Below, piece by piece: positions 1-7,698 of a stretch of 43,671 nt of DNA. A program made the translations under genes and the position numbers. The first letter of the stretch is position 1. Each line of letters opens with the position of its first letter. Source of the stretch: CAZGSN01 sp964371655 (lineage in GTDB: Bacteria; Desulfobacterota; Binatia; HRBIN30); contig CAYJOD010000050.1 of NCBI GenBank assembly GCA_964371655.1, positions 1-43,671 on the forward strand, read 5' to 3'. Under the pieces are notes generated by a model that was given only the letters and a program-made list of their open reading frames with translations, ran no database searches and was not told the DNA's origin.

Positions 1-31
1 GCGCCCCTAGCGTAATATCATCGCGGGGTGC

Positions 32-48
32 GCGGGCGGCCCGCCCGC
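32..48. terminator. GC-rich perfect hairpin
   Basis: An 8-bp perfect stem (GCGGGCGG paired with CCGCCCGC around one C) is followed by TTTGC. It could terminate a plus-strand gene lying left of the window, but the T tract is very short and no upstream gene is visible. It may simply be a GC-rich palindrome. Confidence 0.25.
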
Positions 49-162
49 TTTGCTCAGCACCTCTGCGGTGCACGCCGGCTCCGTGAACGACTTTGCCGTG
101 GCCCTGAGCTTGCCCTCAGGTCGCCTTTAGTCGTGCGGACCAGTGTGGTAGGGATCAATTCG

Positions 163-774
163 ATGCAACTCGAGCCCACCACTGAACGTACGCCTCGTGT
201 GTTTCATCTCCCGCACAGCGTGAAGATGTCGAGTGGCCAACTCTGGGATGTCTGTCGCGCCAATCCGGAGTGGCGGATCGAGCTGACTTCAGAAGGAGAC
301 CTGCTGATCATGCCGCCCACCGGAGCGAGGACGGGAGCCCGCAATCAGGAGTTGAGTCTGCAGCTTGGGTCATGGGCGAAGCAGGATGGTTCGGGGATCA
401 GCTTCGATTCGTCGACGGGATTCGAGCTCCCGAACGGGGCGATGCGTTCGCCGGATGCCGCCTGGGTGCGGCGCGATCATTTGCTCAATCTCAGTGATGA
501 ACAGAAGGAGCGCTTCCTACCCGTCTGCCCCGACTTTGTCGTCGAGCTGAAGTCGCCTTCCGATGCCTTGGCGGATCTGCGCGACAAGATGTCCGAGTAC
601 ATCGTCAACGGTGCCCGCCTCGGATGGCTGATCGATCCCGAGCAGCATCGAGTCTACATCTACCGTAAGGCAGCCGCAGTCCAAGAACTGGACGACCCGG
701 CGACGGTTGCGGGGGAGCCATTGCTCCACGGTTTTGTCCTGGATCTGCGGAGCATCTGGGACCCGGGCTTCTAG
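163..774 (+). CDS. Uma2 family endonuclease (DUF820)
   Basis: This is a protein of about 203 residues of the Uma2/DUF820 family, a restriction-endonuclease-like PD-(D/E)xK fold whose cellular role is mostly unknown. The family core is visible: a central Asp in the segment RSPDAAWVRR, then PDFVVELKSPSD, which supplies the E-x-K half of the active site, then a basic helix ending in GARLGWLIDP. The same frame stays open up to position 28, but the preceding 45 codons are Arg-rich and do not look like the family, so I chose the ATG at 163. No strong ribosome binding site is seen. The gene stands alone on the plus strand with no partner. Members are common and multicopy in environmental genomes, so mobility or a selfish function is possible but not shown here. 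Family assignment is firm and function is open. Confidence 0.85.
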   Translation: MQLEPTTERTPRVFHLPHSVKMSSGQLWDVCRANPEWRIELTSEGDLLIMPPTGARTGARNQELSLQLGSWAKQDGSGISFDSSTGFELPNGAMRSPDAAWVRRDHLLNLSDEQKERFLPVCPDFVVELKSPSDALADLRDKMSEYIVNGARLGWLIDPEQHRVYIYRKAAAVQELDDPATVAGEPLLHGFVLDLRSIWDPGF

Positions 775-887
775 GCGGCGGCACCCGAAGCTGTCTGCCC
801 AAGGACGGCGTCGGTATCACAAGCGTCTTGTCTCTTGTTCGAACCTGAAGATCCGAACCAAGGAGTCCGCTGAACGCGGTCCGAAGT

Positions 888-990
888 GACCACGGATTAC
901 ACGGATCGCACGGATGGAGTGCTTTCACCTCTCCGATCGACCTGATCCTGTCTTCTTCAGGCATCCGTGGCATCCGTGAAATCCGTGGTC
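888..990. repeat. inverted pair of 9-bp-period CACGGAT arrays
   Basis: The left arm (888-917) has three CACGGAT units spaced exactly 9 bp apart. The right arm (960-990) has three ATCCGTG units at the same 9-bp spacing in reverse complement. Both outer ends read GACCACGGATT when oriented inwards. The roughly 40 bp between the arms look unique. The arms could fold into a long imperfect stem. The element fills most of the 775-1103 gap, and I see no gene there. Confidence 0.8.
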
Positions 991-1103
991 GCCAAGTCCT
1001 CGCTCGATCCGTGCGGCTGTCTCCACGACTTGCTTCCGGCCGACAGCCGGGCTGGGAAATAGCTGCTCATCCATCTGCCGATCCGATCTCTAGGTGGTCT
1101 ACG

Positions 1104-1904
1104 CTACTCCGCCTCGAAGATCTCGACCCGATAGCCGCGCTGCCCCAGCTCTTCCCGCAAACCATCGCGAAATACGGCGTACGATTCGTACGCCTCCCAC
1201 CACTCGTCGTCGGTTGTCGAGGCGAGCGCGATTGCGAATGGTTCGTCGACACGATCGGCGAACACGTGCAGTGTCGGATCCGCATCGGTGCCGAAAGCGG
1301 CGAGAGTGATGAGATCGGCGTCCTTGCGTAGAGCGATTGGTGAATCGAGAGTGGCAGGGTCGGCGGCGCAGGTGATCGAGCGCAGGTCGGACTCCCACCA
1401 TGTGCTGGCGTCCTCGTCCGGGCCGATGCCGGTTACCATGCGGGTGGCGATGCGGTCGGCGCATTCCGAGGTGGTGAGAAACGGTCGCGTCCCCGGCTTG
1501 CGCGTGCCGGTTGATGCGGAAAACGCGAAGTACAGTGTCGGGGCAGGGCGAATGATGCGGTAACCGGCGAGGATCGAAGGAATGAGGTGTTCGAGAGCGT
1601 GTTGGTCGTTCTGCTCGCGGGCGTGCACGGCGCTGCGATACGTGGGTGATTCCCGTACGCCCTCGAGGGCTTCTTGCCAGCGTAGCGACTCAGCGAGGAT
1701 CTTGGTCGCGACCTCGCCGATTGCCGTCTCGTCGAGCGCGTGTTGGCGCCGCAGCCTGCGCAAGCGCGTTCCAAGATCGGCCAGCGTCGGCAACAGTTCC
1801 GTCTCGGCCGCGTCGTGCAACGGGGTCAGGCTGCGCGCCAACGGATACAGCCGGCTCAGCTCAGCGAGCGCCGCTTCGAAGGCGATGAGTTGCTCGACCT
1901 GCAT
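1104..1904 (-). CDS. hypothetical protein, family not recognised
   Basis: A 266-residue soluble protein that I do not recognise. The N-terminal half (about 1-120) is helical and charged, with heptad-like Leu spacing and an Arg-rich stretch near LRRLRRQHAL. The C-terminal half is richer in beta-type and Trp/Asp residues, including WWESDLRS and DDEWWEAYESY. There is no signal peptide or membrane segment. Coding potential is good (strong GC at third codon positions, few rare codons) and the reading frame is clean. The ATG at 1904 lies about 10 bp from the edge of the palindromic repeat at 1913-2104, so its promoter or leader would have to lie in or beyond that repeat. No neighbour suggests a function. 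Confidence 0.6.
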   Translation of the reverse strand: MQVEQLIAFEAALAELSRLYPLARSLTPLHDAAETELLPTLADLGTRLRRLRRQHALDETAIGEVATKILAESLRWQEALEGVRESPTYRSAVHAREQNDQHALEHLIPSILAGYRIIRPAPTLYFAFSASTGTRKPGTRPFLTTSECADRIATRMVTGIGPDEDASTWWESDLRSITCAADPATLDSPIALRKDADLITLAAFGTDADPTLHVFADRVDEPFAIALASTTDDEWWEAYESYAVFRDGLREELGQRGYRVEIFEAE

Positions 1905-1912
1905 ACTCGACT

Positions 1913-2104
1913 GCTAGCCCACTTTTCTCACCAAGACTTCACCGCAGAGACGCAGAGGCGCGGAGGAGAAGATGTTCTTAGAACAATTGCACTTCCGTCG
2001 AAACAGCAGAGTGCATGGAATCGATCCGGCCCAAATCATGATTGCTTTCGACTATTCAAGGCTTTCTCTGCGTCTCCGCGTCTCTGCGGTGAGAAATCCA
2101 GGCT
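1913..2104. repeat. palindromic intergenic repeat with 8-bp CGCAGAGA arrays
   Basis: The left arm holds three units, CGCAGAGA, CGCAGAGG and CGCGGAGG, at 8-bp period (1943-1966). The right arm holds TCTCTGCG, TCTCCGCG and TCTCTGCG at the same period (2065-2088). The two arms are reverse complements around a unique core of about 100 bp. The outer left edge (GCTAGCCC, then TTTTCTCACCAAG) matches the edge of the CACAGAG elements at 15906, 17265 and 31515, so this is a diverged relative with a different core. It fills the gap between the hypothetical gene and hisC. Confidence 0.8.
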
Positions 2105-2182
2105 AGACGTCCCTACGTAAGCGGTAATGGCAATGCGCACTTCGCTTTAGCGGCCGGGCCCGATCTGCTAGCGGTGGCGACC

Positions 2183-3226
2183 ATGTTGGTTCGCAAGCTC
2201 GTCGATCGAATGGCCGGCTACGTTCCCGGGGAGCAGCCGCAGGACCGTCGCTACATCAAGCTCAACACCAACGAGAATCCGTACCCGCCGTCGCCGCGCG
2301 TGATCGCGGCCTTGCAAACGGCGCTGACGGACGATCTGCGCCTGTATCCGGATCCGGTCGCCAACGCCGTGCGCGACCGCGCCGCGGCGCGCTACGACCT
2401 GGGGCGCGACAATATTCTCGTCGGCAATGGTTCCGACGAGCTGCTCGCCTTGATTATGAAGGCCTGCGTCGGGCCTGCGGACCGCGTCGTCTATCCCTAT
2501 CCGACCTACAGCCTCTACGACACGCTGGTTACGATTGAGGACGGTGAGGTCGTTCATGTTCCATTCCCCGCCGACTTCTCCCTGCCGTCGGGGCTCGTCG
2601 AGGCGGCGGGCAAGGTGACGATCATCTGCCATCCCAACTCGCCCTCCGGGACGGCGGTCGGTATCGATCAAATCCGCGACCTGGCGCGGCGACTGCCGGG
2701 GCTGCTGATCGTCGACGAGGCCTACGTCGACTTCGCCGACGCCACGGCGCTGCCGCTGGTGCGCGAGTTCGACAACGTCGTCGTCTTGCGCACCTTCTCG
2801 AAGTCATTCTCGCTCGCCGGCATGCGCATCGGCCTCGCCTTCGCCCAGCCGCCGCTGATCGCGCAGCTGATGAAGGTGAAGGACTCGTACAACGTGACGC
2901 GTCTGAGCATCGCCGCGGCAGCAGCGGCGCTAGAAGACTACGCCTGGATGCAGACGAACGTCGCCAAGATCCGCGCCTCGCGCGACTTCCTGATCAAGGC
3001 CCTACGCGCTCGCGGCTTCGAAGTGCTGCCGAGCCAAACCAACTTCATCCTCGCGCGCCGTCCTGGGAAGCGACTCCGTGAAGTGTATCTGGCCCTCAAG
3101 GAGCACGGCATCCTGGTGCGCTACTTCGACACCCCGGAGCTCTTCGACGCGTTGCGGATCACCGTGGGGACGGACGACGAGTGTCGAGCCCTTGTCGAAG
3201 CGCTCGGTCAAATTGAGCTGCCGTGA
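2183..3226 (+). CDS. hisC: histidinol-phosphate aminotransferase
   Basis: A fold-type I PLP enzyme that transaminates imidazole-acetol phosphate with glutamate to give L-histidinol phosphate in histidine synthesis. The 347 residues match the family length. Visible hallmarks are the N-terminal substrate motif LNTNENPYPPSP, the GNGSDEL phosphate-cup segment, the DEAYVDF aspartate that pairs with the pyridine nitrogen, and the PLP Lys at residue 207 within TFSKSFSLAGMRIG. A C-terminal Arg in ALRITVGT would bind the substrate carboxylate. The ATG at 2183 is preferred over an in-frame GTG three codons upstream. No other his gene is nearby, so it is a detached copy. Some HisC-like enzymes act on aromatic amino acids instead, which sequence alone cannot exclude. 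Confidence 0.9.
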   Translation: MLVRKLVDRMAGYVPGEQPQDRRYIKLNTNENPYPPSPRVIAALQTALTDDLRLYPDPVANAVRDRAAARYDLGRDNILVGNGSDELLALIMKACVGPADRVVYPYPTYSLYDTLVTIEDGEVVHVPFPADFSLPSGLVEAAGKVTIICHPNSPSGTAVGIDQIRDLARRLPGLLIVDEAYVDFADATALPLVREFDNVVVLRTFSKSFSLAGMRIGLAFAQPPLIAQLMKVKDSYNVTRLSIAAAAAALEDYAWMQTNVAKIRASRDFLIKALRARGFEVLPSQTNFILARRPGKRLREVYLALKEHGILVRYFDTPELFDALRITVGTDDECRALVEALGQIELP

Positions 3227-3385
3227 AGACGGAGCGGACGATCACGAAAACGCGAAAGGGCGAGAGCACGGAAGGGAGCTGATTCCGTGGCATGGCCAAT
3301 CAATTCGGATTCCGACTGGCATATGACCGACCAACCGAGGACGCCCCCGCCGTCGTCTGCAGCCGCCAGTTGGGCCACGATGTCG

Positions 3386-3670
3386 TCATACACTCGATCT
3401 CTCCGGCCGTGTGATGAGCAAGCTTTCGGTCAGTGGAACGAAAGCCGAAATGCGTCCGTCGTCAATGCTGCCCATGACTCGGATCGTGTCGCCTGCGCGG
3501 TCGTCCCAGAAAAACTGAATCTCAATCTGATACGTCGTACCGTTCTCGCTGAGCAGCTCGTAAGTCTCGACACGCTGTACCTCGACAAGCGGCACAAGTT
3601 CCGAATGGCTGCAACCGCTGAACCGCGCCAACTGCTGTCTGAGAATCTTCTGTGCTGCGAATTTGTCCAT
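3386..3670 (-). CDS. small hypothetical protein (94 aa)
   Basis: A 94-residue protein of unknown function. The N-terminal 30 residues look helical (AAQKILRQQLARF). The rest alternates in a beta pattern and contains the segment YQIEIQFFWDDRAG, suggesting a small alpha/beta or beta-barrel fold. There is no signal peptide and no catalytic motif that I can name. The ATG is only 17 bp from a GTTAGGC box that ends an attC-like palindrome (3687-3781), the position a cassette gene would occupy in an integron. Third-position GC is lower than in neighbouring housekeeping genes, consistent with an acquired gene. No partner gene overlaps it convincingly. Confidence 0.55.
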   Translation of the reverse strand: MDKFAAQKILRQQLARFSGCSHSELVPLVEVQRVETYELLSENGTTYQIEIQFFWDDRAGDTIRVMGSIDDGRISAFVPLTESLLITRPERSSV

Positions 3671-3686
3671 GACGTGGGAAGTGGCT

Positions 3687-3781
3687 GCCTAACGCCTAAG
3701 GGTGTTTCCACCATCCGGCCGCACGATGCGCGCGACGAACACGCCAGTTGGCCGCCGGATGGCGGAAAGGCCCCGTTGAAT
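3687..3781 (-). other. attC-like imperfect palindrome
   Basis: Read on the minus strand, this 95-bp segment starts with ATTCAAC, which fits RYYYAAC, and ends with GTTAGGC, which fits GTTRRRY, the two outer core boxes of integron attC sites. Inside are two arms, TTTCCGCCATCCGGC and GCCGGATGGTGGAAA, complementary except at one position. Spacers between box and arm are unequal (6 and 11 bp), and the outer boxes pair well only over AAC/GTT, so the match is imperfect. No integrase gene or second attC is seen. It may be an unrelated palindrome. Confidence 0.3.
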
Positions 3782-3910
3782 TGAAACGCCTATCACCGAC
3801 GTTGCTTCCTATGGAGCTTCTATCGCAAGCAGCGCGGTGCTGGCAATCGACGCTGGCCCCTCTCTGCCAATGACGCGTAGCGACGTGGACTATCCCCCGC
3901 GATGACGGGG

Positions 3911-3985
3911 CTAACCCTCTTCGTCCGCGCCAAGAAGCTCAGCGCATTCCCGTCGAAGCAAGGGCACATCGTGCTCAACGGTCGC
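3911..3985 (-). pseudogene. untranslated 3' remnant of the HepT-like gene
   Basis: Directly after the TAG at 3986-3988, and in the same frame, this stretch encodes A-T-V-E-H-D-V-P-L-L-R-R-E-C followed by AELLGADEEG and then a TAG at 3911. This is the C-terminal helix expected of a HepT/DUF86 protein (the usual family pattern is V-W-x-I/T-V-x-x-D-x-P-x-L). A Trp codon (TGG) is expected exactly where TAG stands, so a single G-to-A change explains the break. Including it restores a family-typical 116 residues. Confidence 0.75.
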
Positions 3986-4261
3986 CTATACGAGAGCGTC
4001 ATCCACAGTCGGATACTCGTGCGTCAGCTGGTTGCGGAAGTCCACGATCCTCCGCGCGCGAGTGATCGCATCGAAAGTCGTGGGAGCGAGACGAGCGAGC
4101 GCCGCGATGGCCTCGCCGATGATGATGAATTCCCGTTCGACGGACGAACGTACGAGGCGGTTGCGCTCGTAGCCTGCGAGATCCAGGCTTTGAACCGCGA
4201 CGGATATCGCGTCGCACGACTCGATGATGTCCGCCAAGTAGGCGCGTTGGTCACGCGGCAT
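3986..4261 (-). CDS. HepT-like ribonuclease toxin (DUF86), C-terminally truncated by an in-frame TAG
   Basis: HepT-family HEPN ribonuclease, the toxin half of a HepT/MntA toxin-antitoxin pair. The translated part is 91 residues and retains the full active-site motif R-X4-H-X-Y as RNQLTHEY (Arg76, His81, Tyr83). In studied relatives Tyr in this motif is the residue AMPylated by the MntA antitoxin. The frame ends at a TAG right after VDDALV, where the family normally has Trp, and the missing helix continues in frame to 3911. The gene overlaps the antitoxin gene by 11 bp, indicating co-translation. Whether the truncated form folds, or whether the stop is read through, cannot be told from sequence. 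Family call is firm and activity is doubtful. Confidence 0.8.
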   Translation of the reverse strand: MPRDQRAYLADIIESCDAISVAVQSLDLAGYERNRLVRSSVEREFIIIGEAIAALARLAPTTFDAITRARRIVDFRNQLTHEYPTVDDALV

Positions 4262-4559
4262 AGAGAAGCTGCTTGGTGCGCTCGATGTCGCGGGCGATGT
4301 AGGGGTTCTTGATGGCGCCCGCCATGACTAGGTCGACTTCAGAGTCGAACAGCGCCCTTAGCTCCTCCAACATGCCGAAGTAAGCGTCGACGCGTGCGTA
4401 GGGTTCCATGGGAGCGAACTCGACGAGCAGATCCACATCGCTCGCGTGCGGCGTGAAGTCATCACGCAGGGCCGAACCGAAGACCTCCAAGCGCGTCACG
4501 CCGTGACGCGCGCACGCCTCCGATATCGCCCGGCGCTTGCTCTCGATAAGACCAGTCAT
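4251..4559 (-). CDS. MntA-type nucleotidyltransferase antitoxin
   Basis: A minimal nucleotidyltransferase of 102 residues (MNT / DNA polymerase beta-like fold). The catalytic signature is visible: Gly28-Ser29 followed by an Asp-x-Asp at 41-43 (DVDLLVEF), with a third acidic strand at SEVDLVM. Characterised MntA proteins neutralise HepT by transferring AMP groups to the toxin's active-site Tyr, and the gene order here (antitoxin first, toxin overlapping) is the standard one. The start ATG is followed by a basic helix, ESKRRAISEACARHG, typical of the family. As the toxin gene is interrupted, this antitoxin may be a survivor of a decaying module or may still act on a shortened toxin. No transposase or plasmid gene is nearby. 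Confidence 0.88.
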   Translation of the reverse strand: MTGLIESKRRAISEACARHGVTRLEVFGSALRDDFTPHASDVDLLVEFAPMEPYARVDAYFGMLEELRALFDSEVDLVMAGAIKNPYIARDIERTKQLLYAA

Positions 4560-4652
4560 GATCCACCTCGAAGATTCATCCTACCTGTGAACCGCGGGCG
4601 GTGCCAACCGAGCCTGCGGCTTGCGATCGCGTCCCGGCTCGATCCGAGTCGT

Positions 4653-6107
4653 CTACTCGTCGTCGCCGGAGTCTTCGCCGCCGAGGCCTTCGTCGCCGAA
4701 GCCCATCTCGGGAATCTCGGCGGGCATGACGGTGGGCGTGGCGCCGCCGGGGGTGGGGGTGGGCGCTTCGATGAAGTCTTTGGCTTGCTTGTTGAGACGT
4801 GTGACCGTGTAGTCGCGCACGCGGAAGACGGTCTGCCCGCCTTCCGCCATCGCGGCGAATTCTTTCTTGCCGTCGGCCGCCAGCTTCTCCGCAATCCTGA
4901 CGATTCCGATCGGCTTCTGCTCGGCGCCGGACACTCGGATTGTCAGCAGCGGCTGGTCGAGGCCGAATTCCGCCAGGTCGGTGGGATTATCCGCGGCGAT
5001 CTCATAACCCTTCAGGTCGTGGACGTCGCCGATGTACTGATTGGCGATGCTGGTGGCGGCCTTGCCTTCGACGCCGTCGGCATGCCACTGCTTGTCGTCG
5101 CCGCGGACGAGCTTAAATCGGCTTCCATCTTTACGCTCGACATCGATGCCGGTGGCACTGTCGCGGTCAAAGGTCAGCAGCGTCTTGTCCCGAAAGTCGG
5201 CGACGTTCTTGTTCAGATCCTTCAGAGAGAACTCGCTCACCGTATACACGGTGGATACGCCGCTGGTCTGGACGTACGGCTCCTTCTTGTCCGTCTCCTT
5301 GCTGCCGAACAGGATCCGCTTCTCGACGTTGTCCTTGCCGATGAGTAGGCGGATGGCGAGACGCGGCGCGTCGAGACCATACGTGCTCAAATCCGTGGGC
5401 ACCTCTTCCGGAAAATCATTCGCTCGCAGCGCTCGCAGCGACGACAGGAAGCTGCGCACATTGGCGGTATCGGCGCCGTAGGCGGCGGGACGTTCGAGCG
5501 CCCAGTTGCCGTCCTTCTTTACGAGCACGATGTCCTTGTCTTCGCCGCTGATCTCTACCCGCTGCAGCTCGTCGTCGGAGAAGGCGACGATGGTCTTGTC
5601 GCGCAGGTCTTTTACCTGTTTGTCCAAGCCGGAGCGGAAGGCTCCGTTGGCGAGCAGGATCTTCTTGTCGTCGGCTTTTTGGACGTAGGCGGAAGACCCG
5701 ATCGGCGTGGTCTTGCCGACCGCGACTGCTGCAAGAGCCTTGTCCTTGAGCTTGACCGTGAGCGTAACGAACGGCTTGTCGAGGCCGTAGGTCGCGAGGT
5801 CGGACGACGTCTCAGTGAGCTCTTTCTTGATCTCGCAGTCGGCGATGGCACCGACCAGATTCTTTACGGTGACCGCATCGGCAGGCGCGTCCAGCGGTTT
5901 GGTCAGGCGCCAATCGTCTCCGCTCTTCTTGAGAACGAGCTCACGGTCGGCGAAGACGAGGTCGACCTCGGTCGCCTCATCGGTCTTGAACTCGTACAGC
6001 TTCTGCTTCTTGTCCTTTTCCTGGGCCTTCGGATACTCGACCCAGTACACGTACCCACCGAGGCCGGCGAGGACGAGAAGCAACAACAGTGTGGTTCGGA
6101 AACGCAT
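4653..6107 (-). CDS. DUF4340 domain-containing membrane-anchored protein
   Basis: A 484-residue protein with one N-terminal membrane segment (about residues 5-23), then a long periplasmic part. This holds repeated DUF4340 units, each marked by a pattern like ATYGLDKPFVTLTVK, STYGLDAPRLAIRL and AEFGLDQPLLTIRV at about residues 107, 246 and 385, followed by a WRLTKP/WALERP-type strand. The C-terminal tail is acidic (GLGGEDSGDDE). The family function is unknown, but DUF4340 genes regularly follow GldG-like genes in Gld-type ABC transporter clusters, as here (33 bp after the GldG-like gene). I infer an extracytoplasmic accessory subunit of that exporter. The three-fold internal repetition is visible by eye. 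Confidence 0.8.
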   Translation of the reverse strand: MRFRTTLLLLLVLAGLGGYVYWVEYPKAQEKDKKQKLYEFKTDEATEVDLVFADRELVLKKSGDDWRLTKPLDAPADAVTVKNLVGAIADCEIKKELTETSSDLATYGLDKPFVTLTVKLKDKALAAVAVGKTTPIGSSAYVQKADDKKILLANGAFRSGLDKQVKDLRDKTIVAFSDDELQRVEISGEDKDIVLVKKDGNWALERPAAYGADTANVRSFLSSLRALRANDFPEEVPTDLSTYGLDAPRLAIRLLIGKDNVEKRILFGSKETDKKEPYVQTSGVSTVYTVSEFSLKDLNKNVADFRDKTLLTFDRDSATGIDVERKDGSRFKLVRGDDKQWHADGVEGKAATSIANQYIGDVHDLKGYEIAADNPTDLAEFGLDQPLLTIRVSGAEQKPIGIVRIAEKLAADGKKEFAAMAEGGQTVFRVRDYTVTRLNKQAKDFIEAPTPTPGGATPTVMPAEIPEMGFGDEGLGGEDSGDDE

Positions 6108-6140
6108 TGCCAGCGGACGTTCAATGAGCCCAGCGGCGCG

Positions 6141-7694
6141 CTACTCGCGGCGCCACCAAACCGCGATCCCGGCGATGAGCAGAAGCTCCGGGATGACGAG
6201 GACGGACAAGTAGAAGATGGTGGTGCCTTGCTCCTGTGTGAGCTGGACCCGCGAGGCGCGAACGTTGCGCGGCCGCACCGACACCAGGTCGGCCTCGCCA
6301 ACCAGCCAGCCGACGCTGTTCATGAGCAGGTCGCGATTGTAGTAGGTTCCATCAACCTCGCGGTTGCTGGCGAATTCGCTGCTGCCAAAGACCACCAGGC
6401 GCGTCGTTCCATCTTTGCCGCCGCCCATTTTCTTGAGGTCGCCGGTGATCGCCACCGCGATCGCGACCGGGCCCTTCGTATCGCTTGGATCCAAAGCCGC
6501 CTCGCTGCGCTGGAAGAGGCCATCGAGATCGGTCTCACCCCAACTGCTCGGGCTGCTCTTGGCGAGATCGGTTGCTTGCAGGCCGGGTTTGCCGCCCGCA
6601 TCGGCCTTCACCGAACGGGTCATCGGGAAGATCGTGCGCTGGTGGAAATCCTTGGTGATCTCGTGTGTGCCGTAGGTGTTGATGAGCGGCGTCAATCCGA
6701 GTGCCGGACCCTGGAACAAGCGCACCACCTGATCGACGACGATGTCGTTGCCGAGCTTCACGCCCCACTTATCGAGGACTGGCGTCAGCTCTGCGGTGGC
6801 GTCGCGGGCACCGAGGAGCAGCATGGCGTGTCCGCCGTTGTCTAGATACGCACCAATCGCCTTAGCTTCGCTGTCGACTAAGGGGCGCGCCGGTCCCACG
6901 TCAATGACCACCGAGCAATCGTCGGGAAGCTTCTCCATCGAAGCGAGGAGAACCTTCTTCACCTCGTAGTTCTCGTTGCTCAGGGCCTGCTTCAAGCTGG
7001 CCAGGCCCTTGGGGTTCTCGATATCGTCAATGTCGGGTTCGCCGTGGCCCTCGACCGCGCATACGGTCTTCTTGGTCGATCGCGTCACCTTGATGATTGC
7101 GTTCGTGATCGTCTCTTCGCTCGGCTGCGTCACCATCGTCGACTCTTTGCCGTACTCCAGGCGCACGGTGTTGTAGGCGGTGATGTGATACTTTTCGGCG
7201 AGCTGGGGTTGGCGTTCCGGATCGATCAATTCGAAGGTCATCTTGGCGGCGTGGTATTTGTAGGTCTGGAGCAGCTCGCGCAGCTCCGGATTTAGTCCAC
7301 CCTCGACGAAGGCTTCTGCCTTGAGATCGTCCTTGAGGTTGTTGAGCACGCTGACGGTCTGCGGCGACAAGCTGAAGACGCCGGCCTCGGTGAGATCGAA
7401 ACGCTTCGAATGTTGCGCCGAGATGTAGTTGAACAACACCAGGATGGCGATGAAGACCAGCGAGCTGACGATGACGTTGGCGCCGTACTTGGTGGAGCGT
7501 TCGCTGACGACGTTGCGCAGCTGCTCCAGTCCGGCGCTCAAGTAGGCGACCACGCCGACGAGGCCGAAGACGCCGTTGACGAGAATGAAGAGAGCGTCGA
7601 CGCTGGTGGCCCCTCGCGTCAGCACGGCAGCGATGCCGGCAAATAATAGGAGGACGAGCCCGACGAGTCCGAGTAGGGAGTTGGTGCGCCGCAC
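6141..7694 (-). CDS. GldG-like ABC transporter auxiliary protein
   Basis: A 517-residue protein of the GldG / ABC-type uncharacterised transport family. Three hydrophobic segments lie near the N terminus (about 5-27, 33-53 and 73-91) and one at the extreme C terminus (about 492-513, ending in WWRRE). The large loop between them contains the ThuA/GATase-like ABC_transp_aux domain, with VCAVEGHGEPDIDD and a VVIDVGPARPL strand. The start is a GTG preceded by GGAG eight bases away. It is four bases from the permease gene and followed closely by the DUF4340 gene, so the four form an operon. In Bacteroidota, GldAFG serves gliding. In non-gliding proteobacteria the substrate is unknown. Confidence 0.82.
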   Translation of the reverse strand: MRRTNSLLGLVGLVLLLFAGIAAVLTRGATSVDALFILVNGVFGLVGVVAYLSAGLEQLRNVVSERSTKYGANVIVSSLVFIAILVLFNYISAQHSKRFDLTEAGVFSLSPQTVSVLNNLKDDLKAEAFVEGGLNPELRELLQTYKYHAAKMTFELIDPERQPQLAEKYHITAYNTVRLEYGKESTMVTQPSEETITNAIIKVTRSTKKTVCAVEGHGEPDIDDIENPKGLASLKQALSNENYEVKKVLLASMEKLPDDCSVVIDVGPARPLVDSEAKAIGAYLDNGGHAMLLLGARDATAELTPVLDKWGVKLGNDIVVDQVVRLFQGPALGLTPLINTYGTHEITKDFHQRTIFPMTRSVKADAGGKPGLQATDLAKSSPSSWGETDLDGLFQRSEAALDPSDTKGPVAIAVAITGDLKKMGGGKDGTTRLVVFGSSEFASNREVDGTYYNRDLLMNSVGWLVGEADLVSVRPRNVRASRVQLTQEQGTTIFYLSVLVIPELLLIAGIAVWWRRE

Positions 7695-7698
7695 TGCC

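Noticed and set aside
1..162. N-terminal extension of the Uma2 frame from position 28
   Set aside because: Arg-rich and unlike the family, and it crosses a GC palindrome; the ATG at 163 fits the family start.
3208..3393. 61-codon minus-strand frame overlapping the end of the small gene at 3386
   Set aside because: A GTG start with an 8-bp overlap is suggestive, but the frame runs into the 3' end of hisC, ends in an Arg-rich tail and has no recognisable family.
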